Shown here in pieces: positions 31,377 to 40,255 of a stretch of 64,000 nt of DNA (position 1 is the stretch's first letter; the number at the start of each line of letters is the position of its first letter). The translations under genes were made by a program, and so were the position numbers. The notes under the pieces were generated by a model. That model did not search any database and was not told where the DNA came from. It saw only the letters and a list, made by a program, of their open reading frames with translations. Source of the DNA: JAIXWP01 sp964428835 (GTDB lineage: Bacteria; Bacteroidota; Bacteroidia; Flavobacteriales_D; Sanyastnellaceae); assembly GCA_964428835.1 (NCBI GenBank), contig CAYRZQ010000016.1, forward strand, positions 5,980-69,979, in the 5' to 3' direction.

Positions 31377-34049
31377 GTGAGATATCTCCTTTCATTTGTT
31401 GTGGTGTTTTGCTTACTTCAGCAGAGCTCAAGAGCTACCCACTTGGTCGGAGGTGAGATTTTTTATGAGTATCTGGGAAATGACAATTACGGAATCACCT
31501 TAATTGTATATCGCGACTGCGGACCTGCGAATGCCAATAACACTCAATTTGATTCAAACGTAGCGCTGGGTATTTTTGACCTACAAAATGACTTTTTAGT
31601 AGAATCGGTCAATATTCAATTGTTTTCTTCCAATATTGAACAGGTTCCGGTAGAATTAGAGAACCCTTGTTTCATTTTACCTCCTGACTTGTGCGTTGAG
31701 CGCGCTACTTACTACGAAGTGGTGAATTTACCACCCAATCCGAATGGGTATTATGTCATACATCAGCGTTGTTGCAGAAACCCTTCGATCGATAATTTGG
31801 TCAATCCAAATGCGACAGGCGTAACATTGTACACTGAAATTCCGGGTACAAACTTGGTTGGACAAGAGTTTAACAACTCTGCACGATTCGATAACTTCCC
31901 TCCTGCGGCCTTGTGTGCTTTTGCGGAATTTTTCTTTGATCACGGCGCAACTGACCTCGATGGTGATTCGCTCGTCTATGAGTTTTGTACCCCATTTCAC
32001 AGTGGTACCTCAGATCCAGTGCCGCCGCTCACACCTGCTCCCTACATTGAAGTGACTTGGGATAATGGCTTTTCAGAGAGCTATCAAATTGATTCGAATC
32101 CTAGTTTCGCTATAAACCCAGAAACAGGTTACATTACAGGGACAGCCACTCAAATGGGGCAGTACGTGCTTGGTGTCTGTGTATATGAATATCGTGATGG
32201 ATTGCTCATCAACAGATCACATCGCGACTTTCAGTTCAATGTGACCTTATGCGATCCAAACATCATTGCCTCTATTCCAGAACAAGAATCCTTTTGTGAC
32301 GGTCTTACCGTTTCTTTTGATAACATCTCCACCAACGCAACATTTTTTCAATGGGATTTTGGTGTAGAAGGCATCGACACGGATATCAGCACCTTAATCG
32401 ATCCTACTTATACCTATGCGGAACCAGGGTTGTACAATGTGAGGTTGATTGCCAACCCAGGCTGGACATGTGCCGATACTGCCTTTTCTCTTTTCGACGC
32501 CCGACCACCTCTCGATATTGCTATAGAGTTAGGCGAGAGCGAATGTGAATACCCGAACATGAAGTATGACTTCTCGGTGACAACCAACGGAAATGAAAAT
32601 GCCATTTACTCTTGGAATTTCGGCCCCGGCTCCTCTCCTTCCAGCTCTACTTCTTCCAATCCGCAAGACATCATTTTGTTTGAAGAACAACAAAGCTATC
32701 AAATCTCCTTGTCTGTCGAGGACAATGGCTGTTTTGCCAGTGATGCCATCGTAGTTGAAAATCCTCCTAATCCTATTGCAATTATTAACCCTCAAGAAAG
32801 TTTTTGCGCTGGACTCACTTACACATTTTCAAATAGTAGCCAAAACAACACATCTGTTATTTGGAATTTTGGTACTACTGCCATCAATGATGTTTCCTTT
32901 GAAATGTCACCTGAGTTTACTTTCCCCGACACAGGTGCTTATGTGATTGAACTTGTTGCTCTTGCTCCCAACTCTTGTCCCGATACTACCTCGTTGAATT
33001 TCGAAATTTTCGACTTTCTAAACCCTGCATTCAATGAGCAGGAACCTCAATGCTTATCGACTAATTCTTTTGATTTTGCTGGATATGGCAACTCTATTCC
33101 CGAAGCCGTGTTCTCTTGGAATTTTGGAGAGGCAGCTAACGTGTCTAGCACGGATAACCAAAACCCACAAAATATTGTATTCAGTGAGGCCGGAATTTAT
33201 CCGGTGACACTTTCTATTTCTGAAAATGGATGTACGAAAACCTATACTGCAGATGTATGGGTAATAACCGATCCCAATTTTTCGCCCGTTATAAATTCAA
33301 ACCCGGGGTGTGCCCCGCTCATTAGTAGTTACGCCGCCGATTTTGTAGCCGATACTCCTATGTTTTTTGAATGGGACTTTGGGGATGGAAATGAATCTAA
33401 CAACGTGGCTGGAACTCACATTTATTCTAACGCTGGTGTCTATGACATTACTGTGTTGGGATATACTACGACAGGATGTGTTCGAGAAATTTCCTATATC
33501 CTAGAAGATGCAATCACCGTTAATCCTTCTCCGATAGCAAGCTTTGAGATGATAGGCGAAGATTTGGACATTTTAAATCCAACCGTTCAAATTATAAATA
33601 CAAGTGAAGAGGCTGTAAGCTGCGTCTATGTAACGAGCGATGGCACCGAAATCAATGATTGTGACTTTACATATTCATTTACCGAAGGTGGCTATCAAAG
33701 CATCACACAGACTGTGACCAATGAATTTGGATGCGCTGCCAGTCAAACAGGAAAAGTATTCATCGATGGATTTGTCTTTTATGCGCCCAATTCCTTTTCT
33801 CCAAACGATGATGGTTTGAACGATTATTGGCTTCCTGTAATGACAGGCATAACAGAATACAGTTGTAAAATATATGATCGCTGGGGAACCTTAATTTTCT
33901 CTTCCAATGATCCGAACAAAGCTTGGATCGGAGATGTAAGAGGTGGAGAAAATTATGCAACTACTGGAATTTATCAGTTTGACATTGTATTTAACGACTC
34001 CGCCGGCTTAAGCCGGCGGAAACAAGGTCATATATGTCTTTTTAGATAA
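31377..34049 (+). CDS. PKD-domain protein with gliding-associated (type B) T9SS tail
   Basis: The 890-residue protein begins at GTG 31377 (signal peptide to about SSRA at residue 20). The N-terminal 300 residues (HLVGGEIFYEYLGNDNYGITLIVYRDCG...) form a domain common at the start of such Bacteroidota surface proteins. Four or more PKD domains follow, with repeated F.WDFG / SWNFG motifs (for example near residues 325, 415, 500, 580 and 662). The C-terminal YAPNSFSPNDDGLNDYW...IYDRWGTLIF...GIYQFDIVF is the CHU_C type B T9SS signal. Surface adhesion or scaffold is inferred. A GC-rich palindrome sits inside its end. Confidence 0.9.
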   Translation: MRYLLSFVVVFCLLQQSSRATHLVGGEIFYEYLGNDNYGITLIVYRDCGPANANNTQFDSNVALGIFDLQNDFLVESVNIQLFSSNIEQVPVELENPCFILPPDLCVERATYYEVVNLPPNPNGYYVIHQRCCRNPSIDNLVNPNATGVTLYTEIPGTNLVGQEFNNSARFDNFPPAALCAFAEFFFDHGATDLDGDSLVYEFCTPFHSGTSDPVPPLTPAPYIEVTWDNGFSESYQIDSNPSFAINPETGYITGTATQMGQYVLGVCVYEYRDGLLINRSHRDFQFNVTLCDPNIIASIPEQESFCDGLTVSFDNISTNATFFQWDFGVEGIDTDISTLIDPTYTYAEPGLYNVRLIANPGWTCADTAFSLFDARPPLDIAIELGESECEYPNMKYDFSVTTNGNENAIYSWNFGPGSSPSSSTSSNPQDIILFEEQQSYQISLSVEDNGCFASDAIVVENPPNPIAIINPQESFCAGLTYTFSNSSQNNTSVIWNFGTTAINDVSFEMSPEFTFPDTGAYVIELVALAPNSCPDTTSLNFEIFDFLNPAFNEQEPQCLSTNSFDFAGYGNSIPEAVFSWNFGEAANVSSTDNQNPQNIVFSEAGIYPVTLSISENGCTKTYTADVWVITDPNFSPVINSNPGCAPLISSYAADFVADTPMFFEWDFGDGNESNNVAGTHIYSNAGVYDITVLGYTTTGCVREISYILEDAITVNPSPIASFEMIGEDLDILNPTVQIINTSEEAVSCVYVTSDGTEINDCDFTYSFTEGGYQSITQTVTNEFGCAASQTGKVFIDGFVFYAPNSFSPNDDGLNDYWLPVMTGITEYSCKIYDRWGTLIFSSNDPNKAWIGDVRGGENYATTGIYQFDIVFNDSAGLSRRKQGHICLFR
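33999..34020. repeat. 22-bp perfect GC-rich palindrome inside a coding end
   Basis: TCCGCCGGCTT followed by AAGCCGGCGGA forms a perfect dyad, much richer in GC than its surroundings. It encodes residues DSAGLSRRK of the type B tail just before the stop, and could also act as a terminator-like stem for the gene. Confidence 0.75.
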
Positions 34050-34052
34050 GGA

Positions 34053-35021
34053 CTACTTCGCCACTACCAGAGTTTGCGATTCAGACTTACCATCTTGATT
34101 AATCACAATTTTATACGTTCCAGAGGCCAATTGCTGATTGATCGTCAAACGGTTTGAAGCTGTCCAACTTCCATTGGTAATTACATGTTGTGCTAGACGC
34201 TTTCCGCTCATGTCGAAGATTTCCATCACTGCATTCGGTGCTAACACAAAACCCTTTGAAAATTGAACATGAACGAGATTATCTCTAACAGGATTTGGAA
34301 AAACTGACCATGACTGAGTAGCTAATATTTCCTCTGTGCTTAAAACCAAATCATTCACCTCTGTGATGCAAGAGCCATCATTGAAATTCGCTTCTGGATT
34401 ATAGTTGCTCGCAGTTGCGTCAGTGCATCCAAAGATTTTTGCGTCTGTTGTTTGGAACTTAACGCCCAATGCATTCCAAGTCTCTTTACCAGCTTTCCAA
34501 CCTTGAAGATTGAGTGTGCCAGAGGCTATTCCTTGAGTCGTAAACTGTCCTATTAAAACGAGGTTAGTGTTTTCAGAAGGAGAACACTTTTCATTTTCTG
34601 GTAATAAAAACCAAGCGCCGTTATTGGTAAGGATTTCTCCACCTTCATCGAAGGAATTGAAATCAACTCCGATATCCCAAAGACTGTTCCCTTCCGCATT
34701 GGCATAACCAAGAGTGATGAATGAGTCAAAGGCCAATTCAGGGGCAATATTTTGAATATTTTGATGAATTCCATTGCTGCTGTACTGACCCATTGGATGT
34801 TGATAGAATGGAGCGGTGCTTTCGATAATTAGAGGATTCTGAGTATCTCCCCATACTGCATGCACCGAGTAGTCATCCGCGGGCACTTGAACGTAAACAC
34901 GGTAGGTGTTTCCTGGAACAAGTCCGTTATTTTCTACCTTTTGAACGACCAACTGTACATCAGAAGCCAAAGCTTGTGACATTGTAAAAAATGATAAAGC
35001 AAGCGTAAAAAATGATTTCAT
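34053..35021 (-). CDS. T9SS cargo, small secreted protein
   Basis: Start ATG 35021 gives signal peptide MKSFFTLALSFFTMSQALA; 322 residues. The N-terminal domain (about 20-190) shares NTYRVYVQVPADDYSVHAVWGD and APELAFDSFITLGYANAEG with the larger SprB-repeat protein at 22906-25398, so the two are paralogous there. A GCTDATASNYNPEANFNDGSC motif follows (about 205-225), then a type A T9SS tail (FPNPVRDNLVHVQF...GTYKIVINQDGKSES). Its stop is 3 bp from that of the convergent PKD gene. The domain's function is unknown. Confidence 0.85.
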   Translation of the reverse strand: MKSFFTLALSFFTMSQALASDVQLVVQKVENNGLVPGNTYRVYVQVPADDYSVHAVWGDTQNPLIIESTAPFYQHPMGQYSSNGIHQNIQNIAPELAFDSFITLGYANAEGNSLWDIGVDFNSFDEGGEILTNNGAWFLLPENEKCSPSENTNLVLIGQFTTQGIASGTLNLQGWKAGKETWNALGVKFQTTDAKIFGCTDATASNYNPEANFNDGSCITEVNDLVLSTEEILATQSWSVFPNPVRDNLVHVQFSKGFVLAPNAVMEIFDMSGKRLAQHVITNGSWTASNRLTINQQLASGTYKIVINQDGKSESQTLVVAK

Positions 35022-35089
35022 CGACAATTTTGATTTGGTGTAGGTTAACAATCCTTACACAATAATAGTAATTTTTTCGATTCACACCC

Positions 35090-35485
35090 CTAATTATCAA
35101 TGAGGGACATAAATTTCTTAATCTTCTCTTGATTGATGGGCTTACTTATAAACTCGACCACTTGAGGGTAGGCGTCAGCTTGTTGTCGGTCTTTAGGGTC
35201 GAGTGAGCTTGTGAGCATGCACACCTTCACATGTTGTATCTTTTGCTCGCTAAACTTCATGAACTCCTCTAGAAACGTGAATCCATCCATTACTGGCATC
35301 ATGACATCAAGAAGGATTATTTCTGGAAAAATCTCATCCCGCTTTTCGCATCCTTTTAAAAATTCTAATGCCGAAAGGCCCGAATTATAGACAAATACTT
35401 TATCAAATAAGCCTGATTTTTCGATCATAGACTTGCTCAAGAAATTTGATATAGCATCGTCATCTATTAGTAGTATGGTTCTCAT
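35090..35485 (-). CDS. Single-domain response regulator
   Basis: A 131-residue receiver: acidic pair IDDDAIS near residues 7-11, phosphoacceptor Asp in ILLDVMMPVMDG near 59, Thr/Ser in CMLTSS and conserved Lys in EFISKPIN. No output domain. It lies at the end of a four-gene operon and overlaps the upstream kinase gene by 4 bp, so its partner is likely that kinase. Single-domain receivers pass phosphate on or act by protein interaction. Confidence 0.93.
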   Translation of the reverse strand: MRTILLIDDDAISNFLSKSMIEKSGLFDKVFVYNSGLSALEFLKGCEKRDEIFPEIILLDVMMPVMDGFTFLEEFMKFSEQKIQHVKVCMLTSSLDPKDRQQADAYPQVVEFISKPINQEKIKKFMSLIDN

Positions 35486-37368
35486 TGAGCCTTATTTATT
35501 AAATTGGGTAGAGAGATTGTAAATGTAGTGCCCTTTTGAAGCTTTGATTCCAAGTGAATACTTCCTCCAAGGCGTTGTACCATTTCTTTGCATATATATA
35601 ATCCTAAGCCTGAGCCTACTGACTGATTGCTCAAGCGATAAAACATGTTGAATACGTTCTCAAATTTTTCATTAGGAATTCCCTCTCCGTTGTCAGCGAC
35701 CTTTATTTCAGCGATATCTTCATTGACAGAGAAAGAGAAAGACACCCTTTTCTCTTTGCAATCTGGACGCTGGTATTTCACAGCATTTGTCAAGAGATTA
35801 TTGATAATTGTAAAGACGCGCGTTCTATCTGAATAAAATTCCACTGAAGCCTTCCCTTCGACAAGAAATAAAATTCCTTTAGCTTGCTCCATGAATTTGA
35901 TATTCTCAATAAAAGTCTCCGCCATTTCTTGAAGGTTCAAAAGCTCTGGCGCGACCTCCAGTCGTGCATTTCTGCTATAATCTATAATACTCTTTATAAT
36001 GGCGTCAGAGCGTTGAATACTCGTTTTCATCATTCCATAGAGCGCGTGCAAATCCTCATTCTCAGGATAAAAGTCTTCACACATCTCTATAAGACCTAAT
36101 ACAGAAAGCAGCGGAGCTCTTAAATCATGAGATGTGCTATATACAAAGCGGTCTATTTCTTCATTCGTTTTTTCGAGCTGTACATTTTTAGCCCTTAATT
36201 CTTCTTCTGCCGATTTTCTCTCAGTGATATCTCTTGAATTCACCACTACCCCTTTTATTGCGGGATTGGCCAACTGGTTATTGCCTTGGGCTTCCATTTG
36301 AATATAATGCCCGTACTTGCTCTTAAATCTAAACTCAATCAGTACAGAATAACCTTCGACTCTAACGCTCTCTTTGAAGATATCAGCAACATGTTCAAGA
36401 TCATCAGGATGAACGAATTCCCAAACACTTTTACCCACTAACTCTTCTTCGTCATATCCCAAAACATTTTTTACAGAAGCAGATTGATAGAGTATTTTTC
36501 CTTGAATATCTAATAATGTGATTACATCACTGATATTGGCTACAAGAGATTTAAAGCGCTGCTCGCTCCAACTAAGGGTTTCCAAAACCCGCTTGCTATC
36601 TGTGATATCTAAACAAGCGCCGTGCATTTTTATTGGATTACCATCTTCACCCAGAAGTACCGCGCCCCATGATCTCAGGTGCCGCTCAGTGCCATTCGGT
36701 CTGACAATCCTTTCTTCAAATTGAACGGATGATTTAGATGTCAGTGCTTTCAAAATATGCTTCTCAACACGCTCCCTATCTTCTGGATGTACCAATTGAA
36801 GATACCCTTCAAAAGTCGCATTAAAGCTAACAGGATCTACTCCATAAATTGAATATAGCTCATCAGACCAGGTGACCACATTCGTTTTAATATCCCATTG
36901 CCAACTACCTAACGAAGCCAGATTTTGGGCATGACGCATTATAAGACTCGTTTCTCTCAACGACTCAATTGCTTGCTTCCGCTCCCTTCGTATCACAACT
37001 TCTTTTAGCTCCCTGTCCACAACCGACCCCAAACGCGCGAGCTTATCTTTCATTAGATAATCACTGGCACCTTTTCTCATTATGTTGACAGCTATCTCTT
37101 CGCCTACTGTGCCCGAAATCAATATGAAAGGAATATCCAATCCCGACATCTTTAACTGTTCCAATGCCTCCTCACCACCGAACCCAGGAATTAAATAATC
37201 TGAAATAATAATGTCCCACTTCTTCATTCGCAAAGCCTCTTGCATCAGTTCTGCGGTATCAACGCGTGCAGCATCAATCCTCAAGCCGGAGCGTTCCAGC
37301 TCTCGAGTGATTAAGGCAAAATCACTATCATTATCTTCAACAACTAATACAGCTATTTTCGAATTCAT
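35482..37368 (-). CDS. REC-PAS-PAS sensor histidine kinase
   Basis: A 628-residue soluble kinase: receiver domain (about 1-125; VEDNDSDF, IIISDYLIPG, GASDYLMKDKLA), two PAS/PAC domains (about 150-265 and 270-390; DITDSKR and DITERKS mark their ends), HisKA with the His in YSTSHDLRAPLLSV (about 400-470), and HATPase_c with the N-box NNLLTNAVKYQ, VADNGEGIP and GSGLGLYICKEMV (about 500-628). An N-terminal receiver means it is controlled by an upstream phosphodonor. It overlaps both neighbours by 4 bp. Confidence 0.93.
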   Translation of the reverse strand: MNSKIAVLVVEDNDSDFALITRELERSGLRIDAARVDTAELMQEALRMKKWDIIISDYLIPGFGGEEALEQLKMSGLDIPFILISGTVGEEIAVNIMRKGASDYLMKDKLARLGSVVDRELKEVVIRRERKQAIESLRETSLIMRHAQNLASLGSWQWDIKTNVVTWSDELYSIYGVDPVSFNATFEGYLQLVHPEDRERVEKHILKALTSKSSVQFEERIVRPNGTERHLRSWGAVLLGEDGNPIKMHGACLDITDSKRVLETLSWSEQRFKSLVANISDVITLLDIQGKILYQSASVKNVLGYDEEELVGKSVWEFVHPDDLEHVADIFKESVRVEGYSVLIEFRFKSKYGHYIQMEAQGNNQLANPAIKGVVVNSRDITERKSAEEELRAKNVQLEKTNEEIDRFVYSTSHDLRAPLLSVLGLIEMCEDFYPENEDLHALYGMMKTSIQRSDAIIKSIIDYSRNARLEVAPELLNLQEMAETFIENIKFMEQAKGILFLVEGKASVEFYSDRTRVFTIINNLLTNAVKYQRPDCKEKRVSFSFSVNEDIAEIKVADNGEGIPNEKFENVFNMFYRLSNQSVGSGLGLYICKEMVQRLGGSIHLESKLQKGTTFTISLPNLINKAQ

Positions 37369-37814
37369 ACACCCTCATTTATTATGCGTGGTGGTTCATT
37401 GATAACCATCCAGTACATTCCAATCTGAGCTACCAGATCGGAGAATTTTTCAAAGTCAACTGGCTTGATGATATAGCTATTGGCGCCAAGCTCATAGGCT
37501 TGTTCCAAGTCTCTGTGCTCGGAGCTCGTCGTCAACATCACCACAAGTATTTTTTTTAAATACGCGTTCGTCTTAATAAAGCGAAGTACCTCCAGCCCAC
37601 TCATCACCGGTAGATTCACATCGAGTAAAACAAGTAAAGGTGTGTCCATTTTTCGCTTTTCACTTGATGCAAATTCACTCAAGTAGTCAATCGCTGATTG
37701 ACCATTGTCAAAAATCTTCAATGGATTGGCGATACGAGCTTTTTTGAACGCTCTTTTCGTGAGCTCCACATCACTCGGATTGTCTTCTATTAATATGATT
37801 TCTCTAGTATACAT
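37365..37814 (-). CDS. Rcp1-like single-domain response regulator
   Basis: A 149-residue receiver of the Rcp1 type: LIEDNPSDVELTKRAFKKARIANPLKIFDNGQSAIDYL (about 7-44), LVLLDVNLPVMSGLEVLRFIK with the phosphoacceptor Asp (about residue 66), VVMLTTSSE, and YIIKPVDFEKF. This type usually acts with phytochrome-like or PAS kinases. It is 2 bp downstream of the large PAS kinase gene and 4 bp overlapped with the next kinase. Confidence 0.93.
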   Translation of the reverse strand: MYTREIILIEDNPSDVELTKRAFKKARIANPLKIFDNGQSAIDYLSEFASSEKRKMDTPLLVLLDVNLPVMSGLEVLRFIKTNAYLKKILVVMLTTSSEHRDLEQAYELGANSYIIKPVDFEKFSDLVAQIGMYWMVINEPPRIINEGV

Positions 37815-37816
37815 TT

Positions 37817-40144
37817 TCAGTTATTTGGCATTACAATACTCACTTTTGTTCCGGAACCAATTTCACTTTCTATGTGAATGTTTCCTTTATGCGCATTCAC
37901 CACACGCTTCACGGTGGCTAGGCCAATGCCCGTTCCGTTAAACTCTGATTTTCTGTGAAAGCGCTGAAATGGAGTGTACAAAGTTTTTGCATTTTCTACA
38001 TTAAAACCAGCTCCATTATCCTCAAATATCAATATGCTTTCAAAGCCCTCAATGACCGAACTAAATTTTATTTTTGGATGCTCAACTTTAGACGAAAACT
38101 TGATTGCATTTGATAAAATATTTTCTAATGCAACCTTGGTTAATGCCTTGTCGCCTCGTATCATAACATCATTCTGGATCTCGAAGGTGTAGCTTGAACA
38201 ATCCATCGATAATTTATAACGTTCGATAATTGCCTTAATTAAATCAGTCACTGAGAAAACCTCCGACTTAAAGTGATGCCGCGTCACTCTTGATAAGGTA
38301 AGCAGCCCTTCAATTAACTCATTCATGTGCGCAGCTTCACTGATCACTCTATCAATATATTCATGTGCTTGCGCATCGAGTTTATCACCATAATCTTCTT
38401 TGAGCGCAGTAGTCCAACCATTGATTCCTCGAAGCGGAGCTCTCAAGTCATGAGAAACACTATATGCAAATGCTTCTAATTCTTCATTCGTATTTTGTAA
38501 TTGTTCTTTGCTCGATCTAAGATCTTCTTCCCAGCGCTTGCGTTCTGTAATATCAAGGGCAGTGCCCACTAAGGTGATGGTGCGCCCATTAGCGTCTCTC
38601 ACAGCCATACCCTTCGCAAGAACCCAACCTGAGGAGCCATCGGGTCTAAAGAGCGGCAAATCCAACTCATAAGAAATACCCTCATTTATGGCATCCCTGA
38701 CTTTTTCCGATAAAATTTCAAAATGCTGTGCTCCAAAAAATTTACGATGTTCTTCAAAATTTGGAGGAATCTCGCCCACAGGAACTCCCATAATTACATA
38801 AAGTTCGGGCGACCATTTGATCGTATTATTCAGGATGTCAAACTCCCATGAACCAAGTTTCGCGAGCTTCTGAGCTTCACGCAACAGAAACTCACTACGC
38901 ATCAACTCAGCGGTGCGGATTTTTACCTTTTCATCGAGCTCCGCATTCAAAAGAAGAATCTCTTCTTCTTTTTTCTTCAAATCTGTAATATCTCTAAGAC
39001 TAAACACCATCCCTCGAATCTCTGGTATATGCGATTGATTGATACCTGAGGCTTGCATCCATCTATAGTATCCTTCTTTATGCAACGCTCGATAATCTAT
39101 GGTGAGCACGTCGCCATCATTCTTCATCTCGTCCCATCGCAATGGTAAGTCATCGGGATGAATAAACAATTCCACAGGTATCTTCAAAAACTCTTCTACC
39201 GTATATCCCAACATTTTTTCAATGTTCGGACTGACATACAAAACCTGTTCTGGAGTCGTTACTATATAAACATCATTGCCATTTTGAATCAATGAACGGA
39301 ACCGCGCTTGCTCTTTACTTAGCCTTGCTTCGGCCTCCATTTGAGCGGTGACATCGATAAGTACCGATGTCCATTGCGTTCCGGTGCCTTCTACTCTTAC
39401 TGGTTCTCCCCGACCCTGCAACCAAACCGAAGTATTTTCATCATGATTCACTTTCCACTTGTAAAACCAAGAGCTACAATTCTTTTCTGATTCGCTCATG
39501 GATTCAATAAATCCAGGAATAAATTCAGGATCAATTTTACTCCAAAGTGAACTTAAGTCGCTCACCGCTTCCGCTGGAGTAACTTTATAGAGATCATAAA
39601 TTCCTTCGCTCACAAAATTTAATTGTTCGCGTCCATCGGAATATCTAGTATAGCGCATTACGGCACCTGGAATCGTGCGGTAGACACTATCCAGTAAATC
39701 ATCCTTGCTCTGAAGTTCTTTTTGCTTGTTTATAAACTGTTCCGTGACATCAATGTGTATTCCCAACATTCGCGTTGGCTTACCATCAATGAAATTTACT
39801 ACACGACCGCGGCAATGAATGTACATCAAATGACCATCAGCATGCGTGTAGCGCACAATTTGATCATACATAGGAGACTTACCCGCGTAGTGATCTTCCC
39901 ATAATCCTTGAGAAATTTTATAATCTTCCTCATTGATAATTTCCATTATCAATTCAAATGAATCTTTGGGAAGGTTATCCTTGTCGTACCCAAAAGTCTC
40001 CCAAAATCTGTAGTTCATCCAGATATGTGTGGGCTCATCGACGTTGAGGTACCACATGCCATCGGAAACGGAATTTTGAATGAAATCAAAAATTCCGTCA
40101 TCATTTCTCACAAGGTCATACAATTCCTGTTCGAGATAACGCAT
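37817..40144 (-). CDS. Multi-PAS sensor histidine kinase
   Basis: First gene of the four-gene operon. The 775-residue protein has no transmembrane segment. About four PAS/PAC domains occupy residues 15-135, 145-270, 280-400 and 425-540 (PAC ends: HIDVTEQF, LIDVTAQM, LRDITDLK, ALDITERK). HisKA follows with His in YSVSHDLRAPLRGI (about 555-625) and HATPase_c with ENILSNAIKFS, FEDNGAGFNVE and GTGIGLATVKRVV (about 650-775). Signal unknown; PAS domains could bind small ligands, heme or flavin. Confidence 0.93.
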   Translation of the reverse strand: MRYLEQELYDLVRNDDGIFDFIQNSVSDGMWYLNVDEPTHIWMNYRFWETFGYDKDNLPKDSFELIMEIINEEDYKISQGLWEDHYAGKSPMYDQIVRYTHADGHLMYIHCRGRVVNFIDGKPTRMLGIHIDVTEQFINKQKELQSKDDLLDSVYRTIPGAVMRYTRYSDGREQLNFVSEGIYDLYKVTPAEAVSDLSSLWSKIDPEFIPGFIESMSESEKNCSSWFYKWKVNHDENTSVWLQGRGEPVRVEGTGTQWTSVLIDVTAQMEAEARLSKEQARFRSLIQNGNDVYIVTTPEQVLYVSPNIEKMLGYTVEEFLKIPVELFIHPDDLPLRWDEMKNDGDVLTIDYRALHKEGYYRWMQASGINQSHIPEIRGMVFSLRDITDLKKKEEEILLLNAELDEKVKIRTAELMRSEFLLREAQKLAKLGSWEFDILNNTIKWSPELYVIMGVPVGEIPPNFEEHRKFFGAQHFEILSEKVRDAINEGISYELDLPLFRPDGSSGWVLAKGMAVRDANGRTITLVGTALDITERKRWEEDLRSSKEQLQNTNEELEAFAYSVSHDLRAPLRGINGWTTALKEDYGDKLDAQAHEYIDRVISEAAHMNELIEGLLTLSRVTRHHFKSEVFSVTDLIKAIIERYKLSMDCSSYTFEIQNDVMIRGDKALTKVALENILSNAIKFSSKVEHPKIKFSSVIEGFESILIFEDNGAGFNVENAKTLYTPFQRFHRKSEFNGTGIGLATVKRVVNAHKGNIHIESEIGSGTKVSIVMPNN

Positions 40145-40210
40145 GGCTAGTCAATTAAGTAGGTCAAGATATCATTACAAGATTAAACATTTTTAATTAG
40201 AAAAACAAAT

Positions 40211-40237
40211 AACCCGCTATATTTCTAGTTGCGGGTT
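40211..40237 (-). terminator. Terminator of the tricorn-like protease gene
   Basis: AACCCGC (40211-40217) pairs with GCGGGTT (40231-40237) around a 13-nt AT-rich loop, 18 bp beyond the protease stop codon. It separates this gene from the two-component operon. Confidence 0.6.
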
Positions 40238-40255
40238 TAAAAAAATATTATAACA

